A stretch of 64,000 bases of DNA from Ottowia thiooxydans DSM 14619 (GTDB lineage Bacteria > Pseudomonadota > Gammaproteobacteria > Burkholderiales > Burkholderiaceae_C). Both the position numbers and the translations under genes were made by a program. Positions within the stretch are counted from its first letter, which is position 1; each line of letters opens with the position of its first letter. Below the pieces are notes generated by a model. The model had not been told where the DNA came from and ran no database searches. It saw nothing but the letters and a program-made list of their open reading frames with translations. Below are positions 51,534 through 61,042 of the stretch, in pieces. Location of the stretch: assembly GCF_000422885.1 (NCBI RefSeq), contig NZ_AUGX01000023.1, positions 1-64,000 of the forward strand. The letters are read 5' to 3'.

Positions 51534-52895
51534 TCAGAAGGTGGCGGCGGAAATGGGGCTCCTGTCTGGTGGAGAGGCGGGCGCTGCGTCGGCTGAGGCC
51601 GTTTGGCGGGCAATGCTTTGCTGCTTGCGGCCAAGCCAATATCCCAGGGCTGCCCAGACCAGAGCCAGGGGCACGGCTACGCTGGTAAGTGCGGCCAGGC
51701 CCATGCCCAGGCGTCCCAGCGCACCTTCTACCTGCGCACCCGCCACATCGCCGCTGCGATAGCCAAAGGTATCGATGAACGCCTTGGATTTGTATTTGTC
51801 TTCGCGGCTGGTTACGGTGTAGAGAGTTTCACGGGCAGGGCGTGTGATGGCCCGTTGTATGGCCTTGAATGCGGCATCGAAGCTGATCAGCATGGCCAAG
51901 GTACCCACCATGGCGAGGCCTATGAATCCGAGAGCGACCGTCAAAGGCAGCAGCGTGAGGGTAATGTGCACGCCAAAGCGTTTCATCAATTTGCCAGCGA
52001 ATACGGCTTGCAAGACCAGGGTGGCGATTTGGGTCAGCATGTCGATGCGTGCGAACATGGCGGTGCGCGTGTCTACATCCTGGCCCAGGGCCGCCACCAT
52101 CTGCAAGCGGGTGAAATACAAGAAGGTGGCCACGATGCTCATCAAGATCACATACCCGGCGATGCCCAGGAGGTAGGGTGAGCGGAACACCGCCTTGAGG
52201 CCTTCCCAAGCACTGCCACCGATGACCGAATGATCTTCCGGGTTGGTCGCTACGGTCTGAGAGCCTTTGGAGCTCCCTTGGCTATGAGCCACGGTCCAGG
52301 CGAGGATCATCGCCAAGATCAGAAAGCCAGCGGACACCAGCAGCAACGCCGGTGTGCCCAGTGGGCGAGCGAGCATAGAAGCCAGCCAGGGGCCAAAGAT
52401 GGCCCCCAGCGTTCCACCGACCGCAATCAGCGCGAAGAAGCGCTTGCTCTGCTCCAGTGCAAAGCGATCGGCCATGAGCGCCCAGAACAGCATGGTGGCA
52501 AACAGATTGAAGACGCTGAACCAGATATAGAACACTTCACCGCTGGTGGTGCCGACCGCGCTGGGCGCAGCCACCAACAATAGGAAAAATCCCACCAGGC
52601 TCAGTGCAAAGAAGGCATAGGTGCAGGCGATGAACTGCACACGCCGGAAGCGGCTCACAAGCCAGCCGAAAACGGGGTTGGCCAGCAGCGTGACCACCGC
52701 AGTGCCCACAAACAGCCAGCGCACCGCTTCAATGCCGCGCTGCATGCCCAGTGCATCGCGCGCCGGGCGCAGCAGCATGAGCGCGGTCAGCACGCAAAAG
52801 AAGAATGCCCCCGACAGGAGTACCGGTATGACCTCTTCGCGCCGGATATTGAATAGTCCAGACACCCGAGATGAAAGCGTGCTCTTATGGGACAT
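51534..52895 (-). CDS. MFS-type carrier (NTP/NDP-exchange-like)
   Basis: A 453-residue integral membrane protein with about twelve transmembrane helices. The segments LMLLRPARDALGMQRGIEAV (early loop) and AITRPARETLYTVTSREDKY (second half) resemble the nucleotide-carrier-like MFS branch often seen in free-living proteobacteria; free-living members are not proven nucleotide exchangers. The ATG at 52895 is chosen for its fit to the first helix and cytoplasmic basic N-terminus. First gene of an operon with the exported aldo/keto reductase. Confidence 0.78.
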   Translation of the reverse strand: MSHKSTLSSRVSGLFNIRREEVIPVLLSGAFFFCVLTALMLLRPARDALGMQRGIEAVRWLFVGTAVVTLLANPVFGWLVSRFRRVQFIACTYAFFALSLVGFFLLLVAAPSAVGTTSGEVFYIWFSVFNLFATMLFWALMADRFALEQSKRFFALIAVGGTLGAIFGPWLASMLARPLGTPALLLVSAGFLILAMILAWTVAHSQGSSKGSQTVATNPEDHSVIGGSAWEGLKAVFRSPYLLGIAGYVILMSIVATFLYFTRLQMVAALGQDVDTRTAMFARIDMLTQIATLVLQAVFAGKLMKRFGVHITLTLLPLTVALGFIGLAMVGTLAMLISFDAAFKAIQRAITRPARETLYTVTSREDKYKSKAFIDTFGYRSGDVAGAQVEGALGRLGMGLAALTSVAVPLALVWAALGYWLGRKQQSIARQTASADAAPASPPDRSPISAATF

Positions 52896-53130
52896 ACGAC
52901 CTTTGAGGAACGATGGCAGAGAGGCGGGCGGTTTGGTGTGGCAGTGGTAAAACGCTGCCAATTCGGCGGCACATGAGCACAGTAGCTGCCCTCACCGATC
53001 AGGTTTTTCATGATACGCCATGGATCACAAATTGGCGTGTTTATCGTTTGCTTTCAATGGGTTAAGTTCGAATGGTGTCTTGTCGCAATTGCGAGCATGG
53101 GCTCTGGAGCGCCACGAAGCTTGGTTTTTC

Positions 53131-53170
53131 TCCCTCTCCCACGCCTGGGAGAGGGCAGGGGTGAGGGTAG
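53131..53170. repeat. REP-like palindromic element
   Basis: CCCTCTCCCA-CGCC-TGGGAGAGGG, a perfect 10-bp stem, followed by CAGGGGTGAGGG. This is a common intergenic repeat in Comamonadaceae-type genomes and could act as a transcription stop. Confidence 0.7.
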
Positions 53171-53256
53171 ACGGCCTTTCAATTTCATCGAACCTTTGCC
53201 TGGAACCAAATGAGTTCAGCGTTGAGCATGTGCTCTTAATATGTGACGGCTGCAGG

Positions 53257-54459
53257 TCAGCAAAGCCGCCAATGGTTGTCGAACTGCAGTGCTTGAACAG
53301 CACCTGAGGCGTCAGCGGCGTGCCAGAGCTTGTCCTTGGGCACGTGACGACCTACTTCATGCCCACCGCCACTCCACAGCAGTGAACCATCTAGCGCCAG
53401 GGGGCAAACGTCAGTCTGCGCTACGGTGCTCAAGAAACGGCCCTCTGAGCTGAACCAGGCGGTGCAATCGGACTTGGGGCAGCTCACGACGAACCCCCCG
53501 TCGGCACCCGGGGAGCATTCCACGCTGCCGCCGTAGCCTGCCAGGCTGGGTTGCCCCTGGGCCAGGTTCAGCGCGGTGCCATCCCATATTGCAAAGATAG
53601 GCGCACGCGTGCGTTGCTCGTCGTCATGCTCGGCTTGCAGCGCAATGCCCAGCAACTGGCGTTTGGCGTCCCAGGCCAGGTGGCGAATGGACAGGCGTGG
53701 ATCAGGCAGGCGCCATTGCCCCAACAGGCGCCCGTCCTCAGGATGAAGCGCCACCAGGGAAGGCTCCATGCGATCAATCCACTTTTTGCTGCGGCCAGTC
53801 TCGCTTTGCGTGGGTATGCCGCCATTGGCCACGACCACAGTACCCGCAGGGTAGTCGCCGAGAGCGCACGGCAGCACCAGCAGCTCGTGCGGGTCCATGC
53901 CATGGGTGGACCATTCGGCCAGCTTCTCCAGCGATTGGGCGCTGCGCAGACCTATGCAACCCTGGCTGTTTTCCAGGTCTGTTTCAGTGGTCAGCAGGAT
54001 GTCACCAGCAACTGCTTTTGAGTGGGCCTTTGTGTGGGCCCGTACAGTGGACGAATGGCCGACGACGACATGGCCATTGAAGCAGCGATCTTCTTCCATC
54101 CAGGCCCAGTGGGCCTCTGCCTTGGATGGTTGCCAGCGCACCAGCCAGTCGCCGGGCCGCCGCGCGGCAAACAGCAGTTGGCCGTCTGGCAGGCGTTGCA
54201 CACCGTGGCCGCGCGTGGGCAGTTTCAAGCTTGCGCCGATACGCCATGAAAAGCCATGGCCGTGTGGGTCAATGTGCAGCAGCCCCGCCCAATCTTGCAC
54301 CCCACCGGCTGACTTGTCTTGCCACACGGCGGCCAAGGTCGCAGAGCCCGCACTGCTGATGGTTCGACTCTCGCCAGCCATCGCATGACCAGCCAAGCCC
54401 GGAAGTCCGGCAGTGCCGCCACTGAGGGCCAGCCAGCGGAGCAGGGTACGCCGCTGCAT
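53257..54459 (-). CDS. DUF1513 periplasmic protein
   Basis: A 400-residue exported protein starting MQRRTLLRWLALSGG, a Tat-like signal. The mature part is a predicted beta-propeller with family segments GHGVQRLPDGQLLFAARRPG, CFNGHVVVGHSS, HELLVLPCALGDY and VVANGGIPTQ. DUF1513 proteins are encoded with imelysins and a di-haem oxidase in iron-regulated operons, as here; their biochemical role is not established. Last gene of the four-gene operon, starting 16 bases after the second imelysin stop. Confidence 0.85.
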   Translation of the reverse strand: MQRRTLLRWLALSGGTAGLPGLAGHAMAGESRTISSAGSATLAAVWQDKSAGGVQDWAGLLHIDPHGHGFSWRIGASLKLPTRGHGVQRLPDGQLLFAARRPGDWLVRWQPSKAEAHWAWMEEDRCFNGHVVVGHSSTVRAHTKAHSKAVAGDILLTTETDLENSQGCIGLRSAQSLEKLAEWSTHGMDPHELLVLPCALGDYPAGTVVVANGGIPTQSETGRSKKWIDRMEPSLVALHPEDGRLLGQWRLPDPRLSIRHLAWDAKRQLLGIALQAEHDDEQRTRAPIFAIWDGTALNLAQGQPSLAGYGGSVECSPGADGGFVVSCPKSDCTAWFSSEGRFLSTVAQTDVCPLALDGSLLWSGGGHEVGRHVPKDKLWHAADASGAVQALQFDNHWRLC

Positions 54460-54475
54460 GCCCTGCGTGTCTCCG

Positions 54476-55672
54476 CTAGTCACCGTCTGCATCGCTGAAG
54501 CCCAGCGGAATGTCGAGCGCCGGCGCGACTTCAGATTGGTAGAGCGCGGTGATGGATTTGAGCCGGGCCGCCGCCGCAAGCACAGATGAATTCAAGCGCG
54601 TGTCTCGGGCGTTGCCTGAGCTTGCCCGCAAGCTACCGATGGCGGCATTGGCAGCGCCTAAAGCTTCGCGCCAACGCTGGGCCAACTGGATGTGGCCTTT
54701 ACCTAAAAGCAGCGCCTCAATGGGCAGCACCTCTTTGTCCGGATCAGGCGGTGTTTGGCGCTGCGCGGGTTTGAGTAAGGCTTGGTTTTGCAGGGCTTGC
54801 CACTGGGTCTGCCAGTCTGTGAGGTTGTCGGCGAGCGCTTGACGGGCGAAGGCGGGCGGCTTGCTGGAGCCTTCCACCGCTTTGACCGGTTTTTCCATCT
54901 GAGCCCAGCGCAGGCGCTCCAGGCCCCCCAGCCACTGGTTGACCCATTCGGCCATGGCTGCGCCTGTTTCCTCGGCTGCCTTGGCAGCTTGCGCCTCATC
55001 TATTTCGCTTTCTTCGGCTTGCGGGGCGTTGTTCCAGGAAGCGCTCTGCATCGCCTTGAGATCGTTGGCGATGCCCTGCGCTTCGCGAGTGATGGCTTGT
55101 GCCACCTGCCCGGCATAGGCGCATTCCGCAGACGCGGGTTTAAGCCCCTTGGTCAGCAGCCAATCCAAGGCGCCGAAGCCCTTGGCGGGGGTTCCCACCA
55201 ACTCCATGTCAGAGGCTGACGAGGGGGCTTTGATAACGGCGCGTTCAATCAGCTGTGGCCGTATGGGGGTGAAGTCAATTTGCCGCAAAGAACGCCGCAC
55301 CACCAATGGCCCCACGCTAGGGGTAGACAACTGTAGCCATGCATTCAGCGCTTGGCGCCAGCTTGTGCGTATGGCTTCTGTGGTGGGGCGAGTAGCGCCG
55401 CTCGCAGCCGAGCACCAGCTCGCAAGTGTTTGCTCTTGCGCCTGGCTGGCTTGCACGAAGCTGGCCGCATGCGCAGACAAGTGCTGGCCATACAGGCCAC
55501 GCAAAACCTGTGCAGCGCTGTAGTAGGGCATAGGGGTGTCATTGGCTGCAGACTGAGCGTGCGTCAAAGCACTGGCGGCCAGGCACAGTGCCGCCACCAG
55601 CGGGTGACCCATGCGTGTACTTGGGCGTGCCCTTGTGCAAATAGCATCAAAAGTGGAGGCAAGGCGTTTCAT
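54476..55672 (-). CDS. Imelysin-family protein lacking the GxHxxE motif
   Basis: A 398-residue exported protein of the imelysin/IrpA superfamily: signal peptide ending near THAQ, then the helical imelysin bundle. The conserved GxHxxE of active members is replaced at residues 165-170 by GFGALD, so metal handling at that site is likely lost or changed. The Q/A-rich region at about 215-240 is an extra. Its ATG overlaps the stop of the di-haem oxidase gene (ATGA), giving coupled translation. Probably a structural or partner protein for the first imelysin or for the oxidase. Confidence 0.82.
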   Translation of the reverse strand: MKRLASTFDAICTRARPSTRMGHPLVAALCLAASALTHAQSAANDTPMPYYSAAQVLRGLYGQHLSAHAASFVQASQAQEQTLASWCSAASGATRPTTEAIRTSWRQALNAWLQLSTPSVGPLVVRRSLRQIDFTPIRPQLIERAVIKAPSSASDMELVGTPAKGFGALDWLLTKGLKPASAECAYAGQVAQAITREAQGIANDLKAMQSASWNNAPQAEESEIDEAQAAKAAEETGAAMAEWVNQWLGGLERLRWAQMEKPVKAVEGSSKPPAFARQALADNLTDWQTQWQALQNQALLKPAQRQTPPDPDKEVLPIEALLLGKGHIQLAQRWREALGAANAAIGSLRASSGNARDTRLNSSVLAAAARLKSITALYQSEVAPALDIPLGFSDADGD

Positions 55673-57237
55673 AGCGACTCCACAAATTTGACTAAAGCTT
55701 GGCGCTCTTTAGCTGACATTTTTAGCACGCGCTGCTTGGCATCTTCGGCTTCGCCGCCATGCCACAGGACAGCTTCCAGCACACCGCGGGCGCGTCCGTC
55801 GTGCAGCAGGCGCTGGTGGCCGTTGACGTCTTTCAGCAGCCCAATGCCCCACAACGGAGGGGTGCGCCACTGTTGGCCACTGGCCAGAAAATCGGGCCGG
55901 CCGTCAGCCAGATCCTTGCCCATGTCGTGCAGCAGCAGGTCCGTATACGGCCAGATACGCTCGCCCGCGATGGACTTGGCCGTCAGGTGGGGGAAGGGCC
56001 CTTCGCGGGTGACATAGCTCGGCTTGTGGCAAACCGCGCACTGCGCGTTGGCAAACAGCGCTTGCCCTTGTTTGACGGCAAGGTCGTGCACATTTCGGCG
56101 TGCGGGGGGTGCTATGGTGGCCTGATAGAAGATCACGTCATGCAGAGTTTTGTCGTCTATTTCAGGAGACTTTGCACTGGCCTGCTTGGCGGTCAGTCCC
56201 TTGGAAGAGCCGCCTCCATGAGGTGCGGCCAGGCAATCGGTCTGGGCAGATGTGCAGGCTTCGTTGGGAGCCACGCTTGAAGTGATGCCGATATCGCCTA
56301 AAAAAGCATGTGCTGTCTGATGTGCGACGCTAGGCGCATTCGCTTTCCAGCCAAAACGGCCAATCGACTCGCGCTGGCTGACGGCGTCCCAAACGCGGTT
56401 AACCTGCCCTTTGATGGGGCCGCCCAGCGCAGCCTGTTCACGGACATTGGCCAGAATTTCGGTGTCGGGAATGGCTTCGAGCAAGCCCACGCCTATTACT
56501 TGCGGGGCAATGCGAGGGCTGATCATCACGTCTTTGGCCATGGGGCCGTAGGCCAAGTCGGTCAACTTGTAGAGTGGTTTGATCAGCTCGTACTTGGTGC
56601 CATCCGCAAAACGACCACGCAAAGGCTCCTGGTGAATACGCACCACGCCTTCGGGCTTCACGCCTTGTACCGCCGCGTTGCCAAATTGGTCTCCATAGGT
56701 GGGTTCGGGTACGACGCCCGCGCGCGGATCAGCCTTTCCGGGAACAGACAAGCGTATGAGCAGGGCCACCGTGGGCTCGGGCTCCGGGCCGAGCGTGCGG
56801 GAATAATCAGGTGGCTCACCGCGACCGTCCAGCACATGGCAGCCTGCGCAACTGCGTGCAATGAAATGGGGCCCTAGTCCATCGCGTACTCGGGTGGAGG
56901 CCGGCGCTTCGACCCAGTTGCGCTTAAAGAAGGAGTTGCCAATGACAAACCGCGTACGCTCTTCATCACTCAGGTTGGCAAACGGGAATGAGAACGCATT
57001 TTTGCCGGTAGCGAACACGGTGGTTTTCCCGCCAGTGAGTTCGCTGGGATCCGGTGCCGCGCGCGCCGTATTCGCTTTTGCAGTGGGCTGTGCATCAGCC
57101 CCAAACGGGAGTAACAAGGCGGTGGCCACCACCGCGCACAGGCTGGCACCTGCCCAAGCCAAAGCTACGCCTTGCTGGCGGAACCAAGTTTTTTCCCGTT
57201 TAGTTTCGCCAGCGTGCGCGTTCTTCGATCCCGTCAT
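55669..57237 (-). CDS. Di-haem oxidoreductase (DHOR / DUF1111 family)
   Basis: A 522-residue periplasmic cytochrome-type enzyme with an N-terminal membrane/signal segment (LAWAGASLCAVVATALLLPF). Two haem-attachment sites are present: CAGCH at 130-134 and CAVCH at 400-404. The family (thiol-oxidoreductase-like) typically pairs with imelysins in iron-responsive operons. It may oxidise or reduce iron delivered by the imelysins, but that is inferred from gene association. The start 20 bases after the first imelysin stop and the ATGA overlap with the next gene show tight operon structure. Confidence 0.88.
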   Translation of the reverse strand: MTGSKNAHAGETKREKTWFRQQGVALAWAGASLCAVVATALLLPFGADAQPTAKANTARAAPDPSELTGGKTTVFATGKNAFSFPFANLSDEERTRFVIGNSFFKRNWVEAPASTRVRDGLGPHFIARSCAGCHVLDGRGEPPDYSRTLGPEPEPTVALLIRLSVPGKADPRAGVVPEPTYGDQFGNAAVQGVKPEGVVRIHQEPLRGRFADGTKYELIKPLYKLTDLAYGPMAKDVMISPRIAPQVIGVGLLEAIPDTEILANVREQAALGGPIKGQVNRVWDAVSQRESIGRFGWKANAPSVAHQTAHAFLGDIGITSSVAPNEACTSAQTDCLAAPHGGGSSKGLTAKQASAKSPEIDDKTLHDVIFYQATIAPPARRNVHDLAVKQGQALFANAQCAVCHKPSYVTREGPFPHLTAKSIAGERIWPYTDLLLHDMGKDLADGRPDFLASGQQWRTPPLWGIGLLKDVNGHQRLLHDGRARGVLEAVLWHGGEAEDAKQRVLKMSAKERQALVKFVESL

Positions 57238-57257
57238 AAGTCAGTGCAATTTCAAGA

Positions 57258-58445
57258 TTACGGCTGAACCAGCGTCAGCTTGGTGATACCAATGGCATTG
57301 GCCGATTGCACCAATAGTTTGGATTGCTCGGTGGCACTATCCACCGCGGCCTGGATGCGCTTGCGGCCCGGCGCATTGGCGCCACCGATGATCTCGCGAT
57401 CAAACGGTGCCTGGATGCCTTCCGTGGCTTTGACTGTCTGCGCGATCTGCGCGCTCGTCTTGCTGACCAGCTCAGTGTTTTTAGCTGCAACGAGCTCCGA
57501 AAGCGAAGCGACTTTTAGAGCGGTTCCATCCAGACGGGTGTACTGACCCAGCCACACATTCTGGATGCCCTTGGCATTGGTCACCATGTCGCGGTGGGTG
57601 TTATCTGAGAAGCAGGAGTGCTCATCTTCCTGATCCTGCGAGTTCAGGGCGACTTCCATTCTCTCGCCAGCCAGTTCGCCGCGCGAAAGCGAGCCCAGGC
57701 CCACGATGATCTTGCGTACGGATTCCATACCACCTGCTTCGAAGCGCGAGCGGTAGTTCTTCTTGCCCGGTGCCCAGGCTTGAGTGACTTGGGTAAGGTC
57801 GTCAATGAGCAACTCGGTCACTACCTTCAGGTAGGTGCGGCGGCGATCGGCGTGTGGCCGTTTGCCGTCTACGTAGTCTTCAAAAGGGCGGTTGCCGGGG
57901 CCGGACTCAGACAAATCCTGGCCCCACAGCAGAAATTCAATCGCATGCCAGCCGGTGGCGATGTTCTCTTCGCCGCCACGCTCATTTTGCTTGGCCAGGT
58001 TGGCTTTGGTGATTTTGAACTTCGGGTTGTTGATGAGGCCGGTGTTGGCCTTGCCTTCCACGTAGTCCACGTAGGATTCATCCATGGGCCAGGCGTTGAT
58101 CTGGCCTTCGGGGCCTTTGTCGTCGTCGATGGGGCCGCCATAGAAGCGGAAAGCCTCGGTCTGGCCGTAGAACTCACGTGCTGCCAGCCAAGTCTTGCGG
58201 GCCGCGTCCAGCGAGGCTTGTGAGGGGGCCGCCAGGAACGCTGCAATCACCTTCTGCATATCGCGTGCTGCGGCCAAGGTGTCACTGTAGTTGGCAAATA
58301 CTAGCTCGGCATAACCTGCCGCCACGGTCTTTGCGGTCACGCTGGCGGTTTGCGCATTTGCCATGGATATCCAGGCCGGCATTGCGCTCAGCCCCGCTCC
58401 CAACATTCCCCCCAGCACTACTCGGCGGGCAACACGAAGCGTCAT
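57258..58445 (-). CDS. Imelysin-family iron-associated protein (IrpA-like)
   Basis: A 395-residue exported protein. After a signal peptide ending near MANAQ, the imelysin bundle carries TGWHAIEFLLWG, with the GxHxxE motif at residues 165-170, and typical DDKGPEGQINAWPMDESYVD and NERGGEENIATGWH segments (in parts). Family members are periplasmic or surface iron-regulated proteins. It is the first gene of a four-gene operon behind a Fur-type box (58509-58527), so induction under iron limitation is likely. Unlike the second imelysin of the operon, its motif is intact. Confidence 0.9.
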   Translation of the reverse strand: MTLRVARRVVLGGMLGAGLSAMPAWISMANAQTASVTAKTVAAGYAELVFANYSDTLAAARDMQKVIAAFLAAPSQASLDAARKTWLAAREFYGQTEAFRFYGGPIDDDKGPEGQINAWPMDESYVDYVEGKANTGLINNPKFKITKANLAKQNERGGEENIATGWHAIEFLLWGQDLSESGPGNRPFEDYVDGKRPHADRRRTYLKVVTELLIDDLTQVTQAWAPGKKNYRSRFEAGGMESVRKIIVGLGSLSRGELAGERMEVALNSQDQEDEHSCFSDNTHRDMVTNAKGIQNVWLGQYTRLDGTALKVASLSELVAAKNTELVSKTSAQIAQTVKATEGIQAPFDREIIGGANAPGRKRIQAAVDSATEQSKLLVQSANAIGITKLTLVQP

Positions 58446-58508
58446 ACTATTTTTCCTTGAATGAGAGATTGGCTAATCGCTGTCGGACGAAGCCCTTGGC
58501 GGTGAGGC

Positions 58509-58527
58509 CGAAATGATAATCGTTCTT
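58509..58527 (-). promoter_or_regulatory. Fur-box-like site upstream of the imelysin operon
   Basis: CGAAATGATAATCGTTCTT matches 13 of 19 positions of the Fur consensus GATAATGATAATCATTATC. It lies about 65 bases before the first imelysin start codon. Confidence 0.65.
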
Positions 58528-58647
58528 AAATGAGATGTGGTGCCGGATGGAACTTCCGACCTACCCCGGATGTACATGAGTCCGGACTATAAGCGGACGC
58601 AATCTCTCCAATGGCACCAGGTGCGAAGCCTTAACAGGACCGAGTAA

Positions 58648-58676
58648 CACCACATAGGAACAGGGCCTGTGTGGTG
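58648..58676 (+). promoter_or_regulatory. Stem-loop upstream of the sigma-factor gene
   Basis: CACCACATAGG pairs with CCTGTGTGGTG (11 bp, one G-U) around AACAGGG. No T-run follows, so it may be a protein-binding or mRNA-leader structure rather than a terminator. Confidence 0.4.
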
Positions 58677-58764
58677 GTCTGAGGCGCCATCGGTCAAGGG
58701 GATTTGTAAAGAGTTGACCCCATTGGGTGCTGGCAAGCGTGCAAGCTGATGTGAGAATAACCAT

Positions 58765-59388
58765 ATGTTTCCCCATCGCGCTGTTGAAGCCTTGACCGAC
58801 GACGAACTGATGCTAGCCTACGCCCAAGGTGATACCCCCGCCTTTGATGCGCTGTATGCGCGCCACGAGAGTGCGTTGCTGCGGTTCGTTCGGCGCCTGC
58901 TGGGGCATGGGCTCGCAGCGCAAGCAGAAGAGGTGTTTCAAGACACCTGGATGCGAATCATTGCGGCGCGAGAGAAATATGCGGCGCGAGGCGATGCCAG
59001 TTGGCGAACCTGGGCTTTCACCATTGCCCACAATGCCGCTATGGACCGGTTGCGTGTGAGCGGGCGTGAGAAGCCGTTGGAGTTGCCTGACGATGCCGAC
59101 GATTCCATGGAGTGGTTGCAGGCTGCGCTGGATTTGAACCACCCTTCCACCGAAGACGTGGCCTTCTGGAGGGCCGCAGGCCAGCAGTTACTTGATTGCC
59201 TGGACGCGTTGCCGGCTGTCCAGCGTGCGGCCTTTTTGTTGCACCACGAAGATGGCACTTCGGTGGAAGACCTCGCACACCGCCTCGCACTACCGTTCGA
59301 AACTGCCAAGAGCCGGTTGCGGTATGCGTTGCAAAAACTGCGCGGGTGTATGCAGGCCTATCTGGTCGTGCTGGAGGTGCGCACATGA
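58765..59388 (+). CDS. ECF-type RNA polymerase sigma factor
   Basis: A 207-residue extracytoplasmic-function sigma factor. Region 2: DDELMLAYAQGDTPAFDALY, VFQDTWMRII, WAFTIAHNAAMDRLR (in parts). Region 4: LDALPAVQRAAFLLHHEDGT and VEDLAHRLALPFETAKSRLR, with YALQKLR ending. It directs polymerase to a small regulon. Its stop overlaps the start of the next gene (ATGA), whose product is a membrane-anchored protein, the usual sigma/anti-sigma pairing. A stem-loop lies about 90 bases upstream. Confidence 0.9.
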   Translation: MFPHRAVEALTDDELMLAYAQGDTPAFDALYARHESALLRFVRRLLGHGLAAQAEEVFQDTWMRIIAAREKYAARGDASWRTWAFTIAHNAAMDRLRVSGREKPLELPDDADDSMEWLQAALDLNHPSTEDVAFWRAAGQQLLDCLDALPAVQRAAFLLHHEDGTSVEDLAHRLALPFETAKSRLRYALQKLRGCMQAYLVVLEVRT

Positions 59389-60587
59389 GTGACACAGATC
59401 CGCGGCCAACGGAGGCCAATGAAGGGTCTCAGAAATTGCTAGACGCGCGCCTGGCGAAGGCCCTCGAGCATGCGCCAGATGCACATATGCACCCAGATGC
59501 GTCCGTGCGAGCCTCCATATTGGCGGCAGCGCGGGAGGCCGTGAAGCCTGCGGCCCAGGAAGAACGCAGGTCTCGCGGGTGGTTGTCTTGGTGGCGTGGC
59601 GAGGGAGCGCCGCGTTCGCGTATGCCGTGGAATGCTGCGCTGGCTTCCTTGTTGGTGGCTAGCTTCGTTACCCTCATGTGGCAAGGCGAGCCAGTGCCTG
59701 AAGCGCGTTTGGATGGCGAGCCGGCTTTTCAAGCTGAGGTACCAGCGGTGGCTTCGCCTTTGCCGGAGGCCAAGGAAAGCACGCCGCCTCGCCCTGAACC
59801 AGAGAAGGCTGCTGCCGGCGAGCCTGTTTATCGAGCACCCATGCCCGAGGCACCGGTTCGCGCTACGGCCACTCCACCTCCTGCGAAAAAGCCTGCGCCC
59901 TCGGAACCTGTTCCGCCACCAGCACCAGCACCAGCACCAGCACCAGCACCAGCACCAGCACCAGCACCAGCACCGGAGGCGGACCCCTCAGCGAAGGTGC
60001 TTGAGCGGAGTACTGCTCCCGCAGAAGACCGTGCCATGAAGGCGGAAGAAGCTCGTGCAGCGCAAGCGATGCGGAATACGCAAAAAGAAGCGTCGTCCTT
60101 GGGGGCTGAACGCCGCTTGGAGAGTGAGCGCGCCAGAGGGGCTGCCGCCGCCGGCGCAAGCGTAGGAGAAACATCAACCGCCATGGCCCCCGCGCCCGCT
60201 GCGGCGCCTCGTATGGCGCCCCGTGCTCAGGTGGCTTCTCCAATGGCAGATGCCCTTGCCTCTTCTGCGTGGCCGCCCAACTGGACCCATTTACGGAGAT
60301 TGCCAGAAGGCCCGGCTCTCCCGCGTTCGCAAGCCGGAGGTTTGGCTCAAATGATGGTGGCCCTGCCGCAGGGGGAGGCGGCGCCTGCCCAAGGGATGGC
60401 GGAGGCTGCCAGGGCGAGCGTGGAGTTGTTGAGCAATGGCCTGCCCTTGGGGGTGCTGGAGCTCTATTCGCGCTATTGGCGGTTCAAGCCAGCAGATTCA
60501 GGCTTGGCAGAGCGCTCGGGCCCAATCGAGGCGTCGGCCTTGGCGCGCTTCGTGGAAGAGTTGGGGCGCTTACCCCAAACCCGGTAG
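59385..60587 (+). CDS. Probable membrane-anchored anti-sigma factor
   Basis: A 400-residue protein. Residues 1-80 form an acidic/basic cytoplasmic part, a single transmembrane helix follows at 82-99 (AALASLLVASFVTLMWQ), then a periplasmic region with a Pro/Ala-rich stretch (about 120-200) including an (Ala-Pro) run encoded by a 6-bp tandem repeat, and an Ala-rich helical end with a conserved-looking WPPNWTHLRRLPEGPAL and VLELYSRYWRF. Overlap with the sigma gene and topology support an anti-sigma role; the N-terminal domain is not a classic zinc anti-sigma domain, so this is inference. Confidence 0.7.
   Translation: MSDTDPRPTEANEGSQKLLDARLAKALEHAPDAHMHPDASVRASILAAAREAVKPAAQEERRSRGWLSWWRGEGAPRSRMPWNAALASLLVASFVTLMWQGEPVPEARLDGEPAFQAEVPAVASPLPEAKESTPPRPEPEKAAAGEPVYRAPMPEAPVRATATPPPAKKPAPSEPVPPPAPAPAPAPAPAPAPAPAPEADPSAKVLERSTAPAEDRAMKAEEARAAQAMRNTQKEASSLGAERRLESERARGAAAAGASVGETSTAMAPAPAAAPRMAPRAQVASPMADALASSAWPPNWTHLRRLPEGPALPRSQAGGLAQMMVALPQGEAAPAQGMAEAARASVELLSNGLPLGVLELYSRYWRFKPADSGLAERSGPIEASALARFVEELGRLPQTR
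59917..59970 (+). repeat. Tandem 6-bp repeat inside the anti-sigma gene
   Basis: CACCAG repeated 9 times, encoding alternating Ala and Pro. Being 6 bp, copy-number change would keep the frame but alter the length of a periplasmic linker. Confidence 0.9.
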
Positions 60588-61013
60588 GCGGCTGCCAGAG
60601 GGCGCGCCGAGGTGAATGCGAGGGTTGTTCCCCGGGCTTTCCTGTGAAGCTGCCTAGTCATCGTAGTTTGCGAACTAGATAGGGCCTCGAGCCCAGCGCT
60701 TTGAGGTCCATGACGGCTCTTGAGGTATCGCTACCCCCGGTATCTGGGGGGCGCGTTCCATATTGAGCTGATTTCTCGCCCATCGAATGGCAGTTGGAGA
60801 TACCGTTAAAGAATGCATCGAGGGATTTTCGCGACGTGAATCCACGCGGAGAGTGAGACGCTGACGCATTTCTCGATTCCCGCCAAATGCAATTCTCTCG
60901 CCTACTGTGTAAACGAAGCATTTCTGTTTAGTTCAAATGAATGAACCGGTCGGATTAATGTGCGGAGTAGTTGTTTAGGTGCATCTTTTCGCTATCCGCA
61001 GCGGCCATCCAGG
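60588..61013. other. Intergenic region, no gene recognised
   Basis: About 425 bases between the anti-sigma gene and the next promoter. Short open frames here have no protein-like features. Confidence 0.4.
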
Positions 61014-61042
61014 TTGACAGGAGGCGGTTTGTGCAGCAGTAT
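61014..61042 (+). promoter_or_regulatory. Promoter of the first paralogous exported-protein gene
   Basis: TTGACA (61014-61019), 17-bp spacer, CAGTAT (61037-61042). The same elements and spacing occur at 62390-62418 before the second paralogue. Confidence 0.65.
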
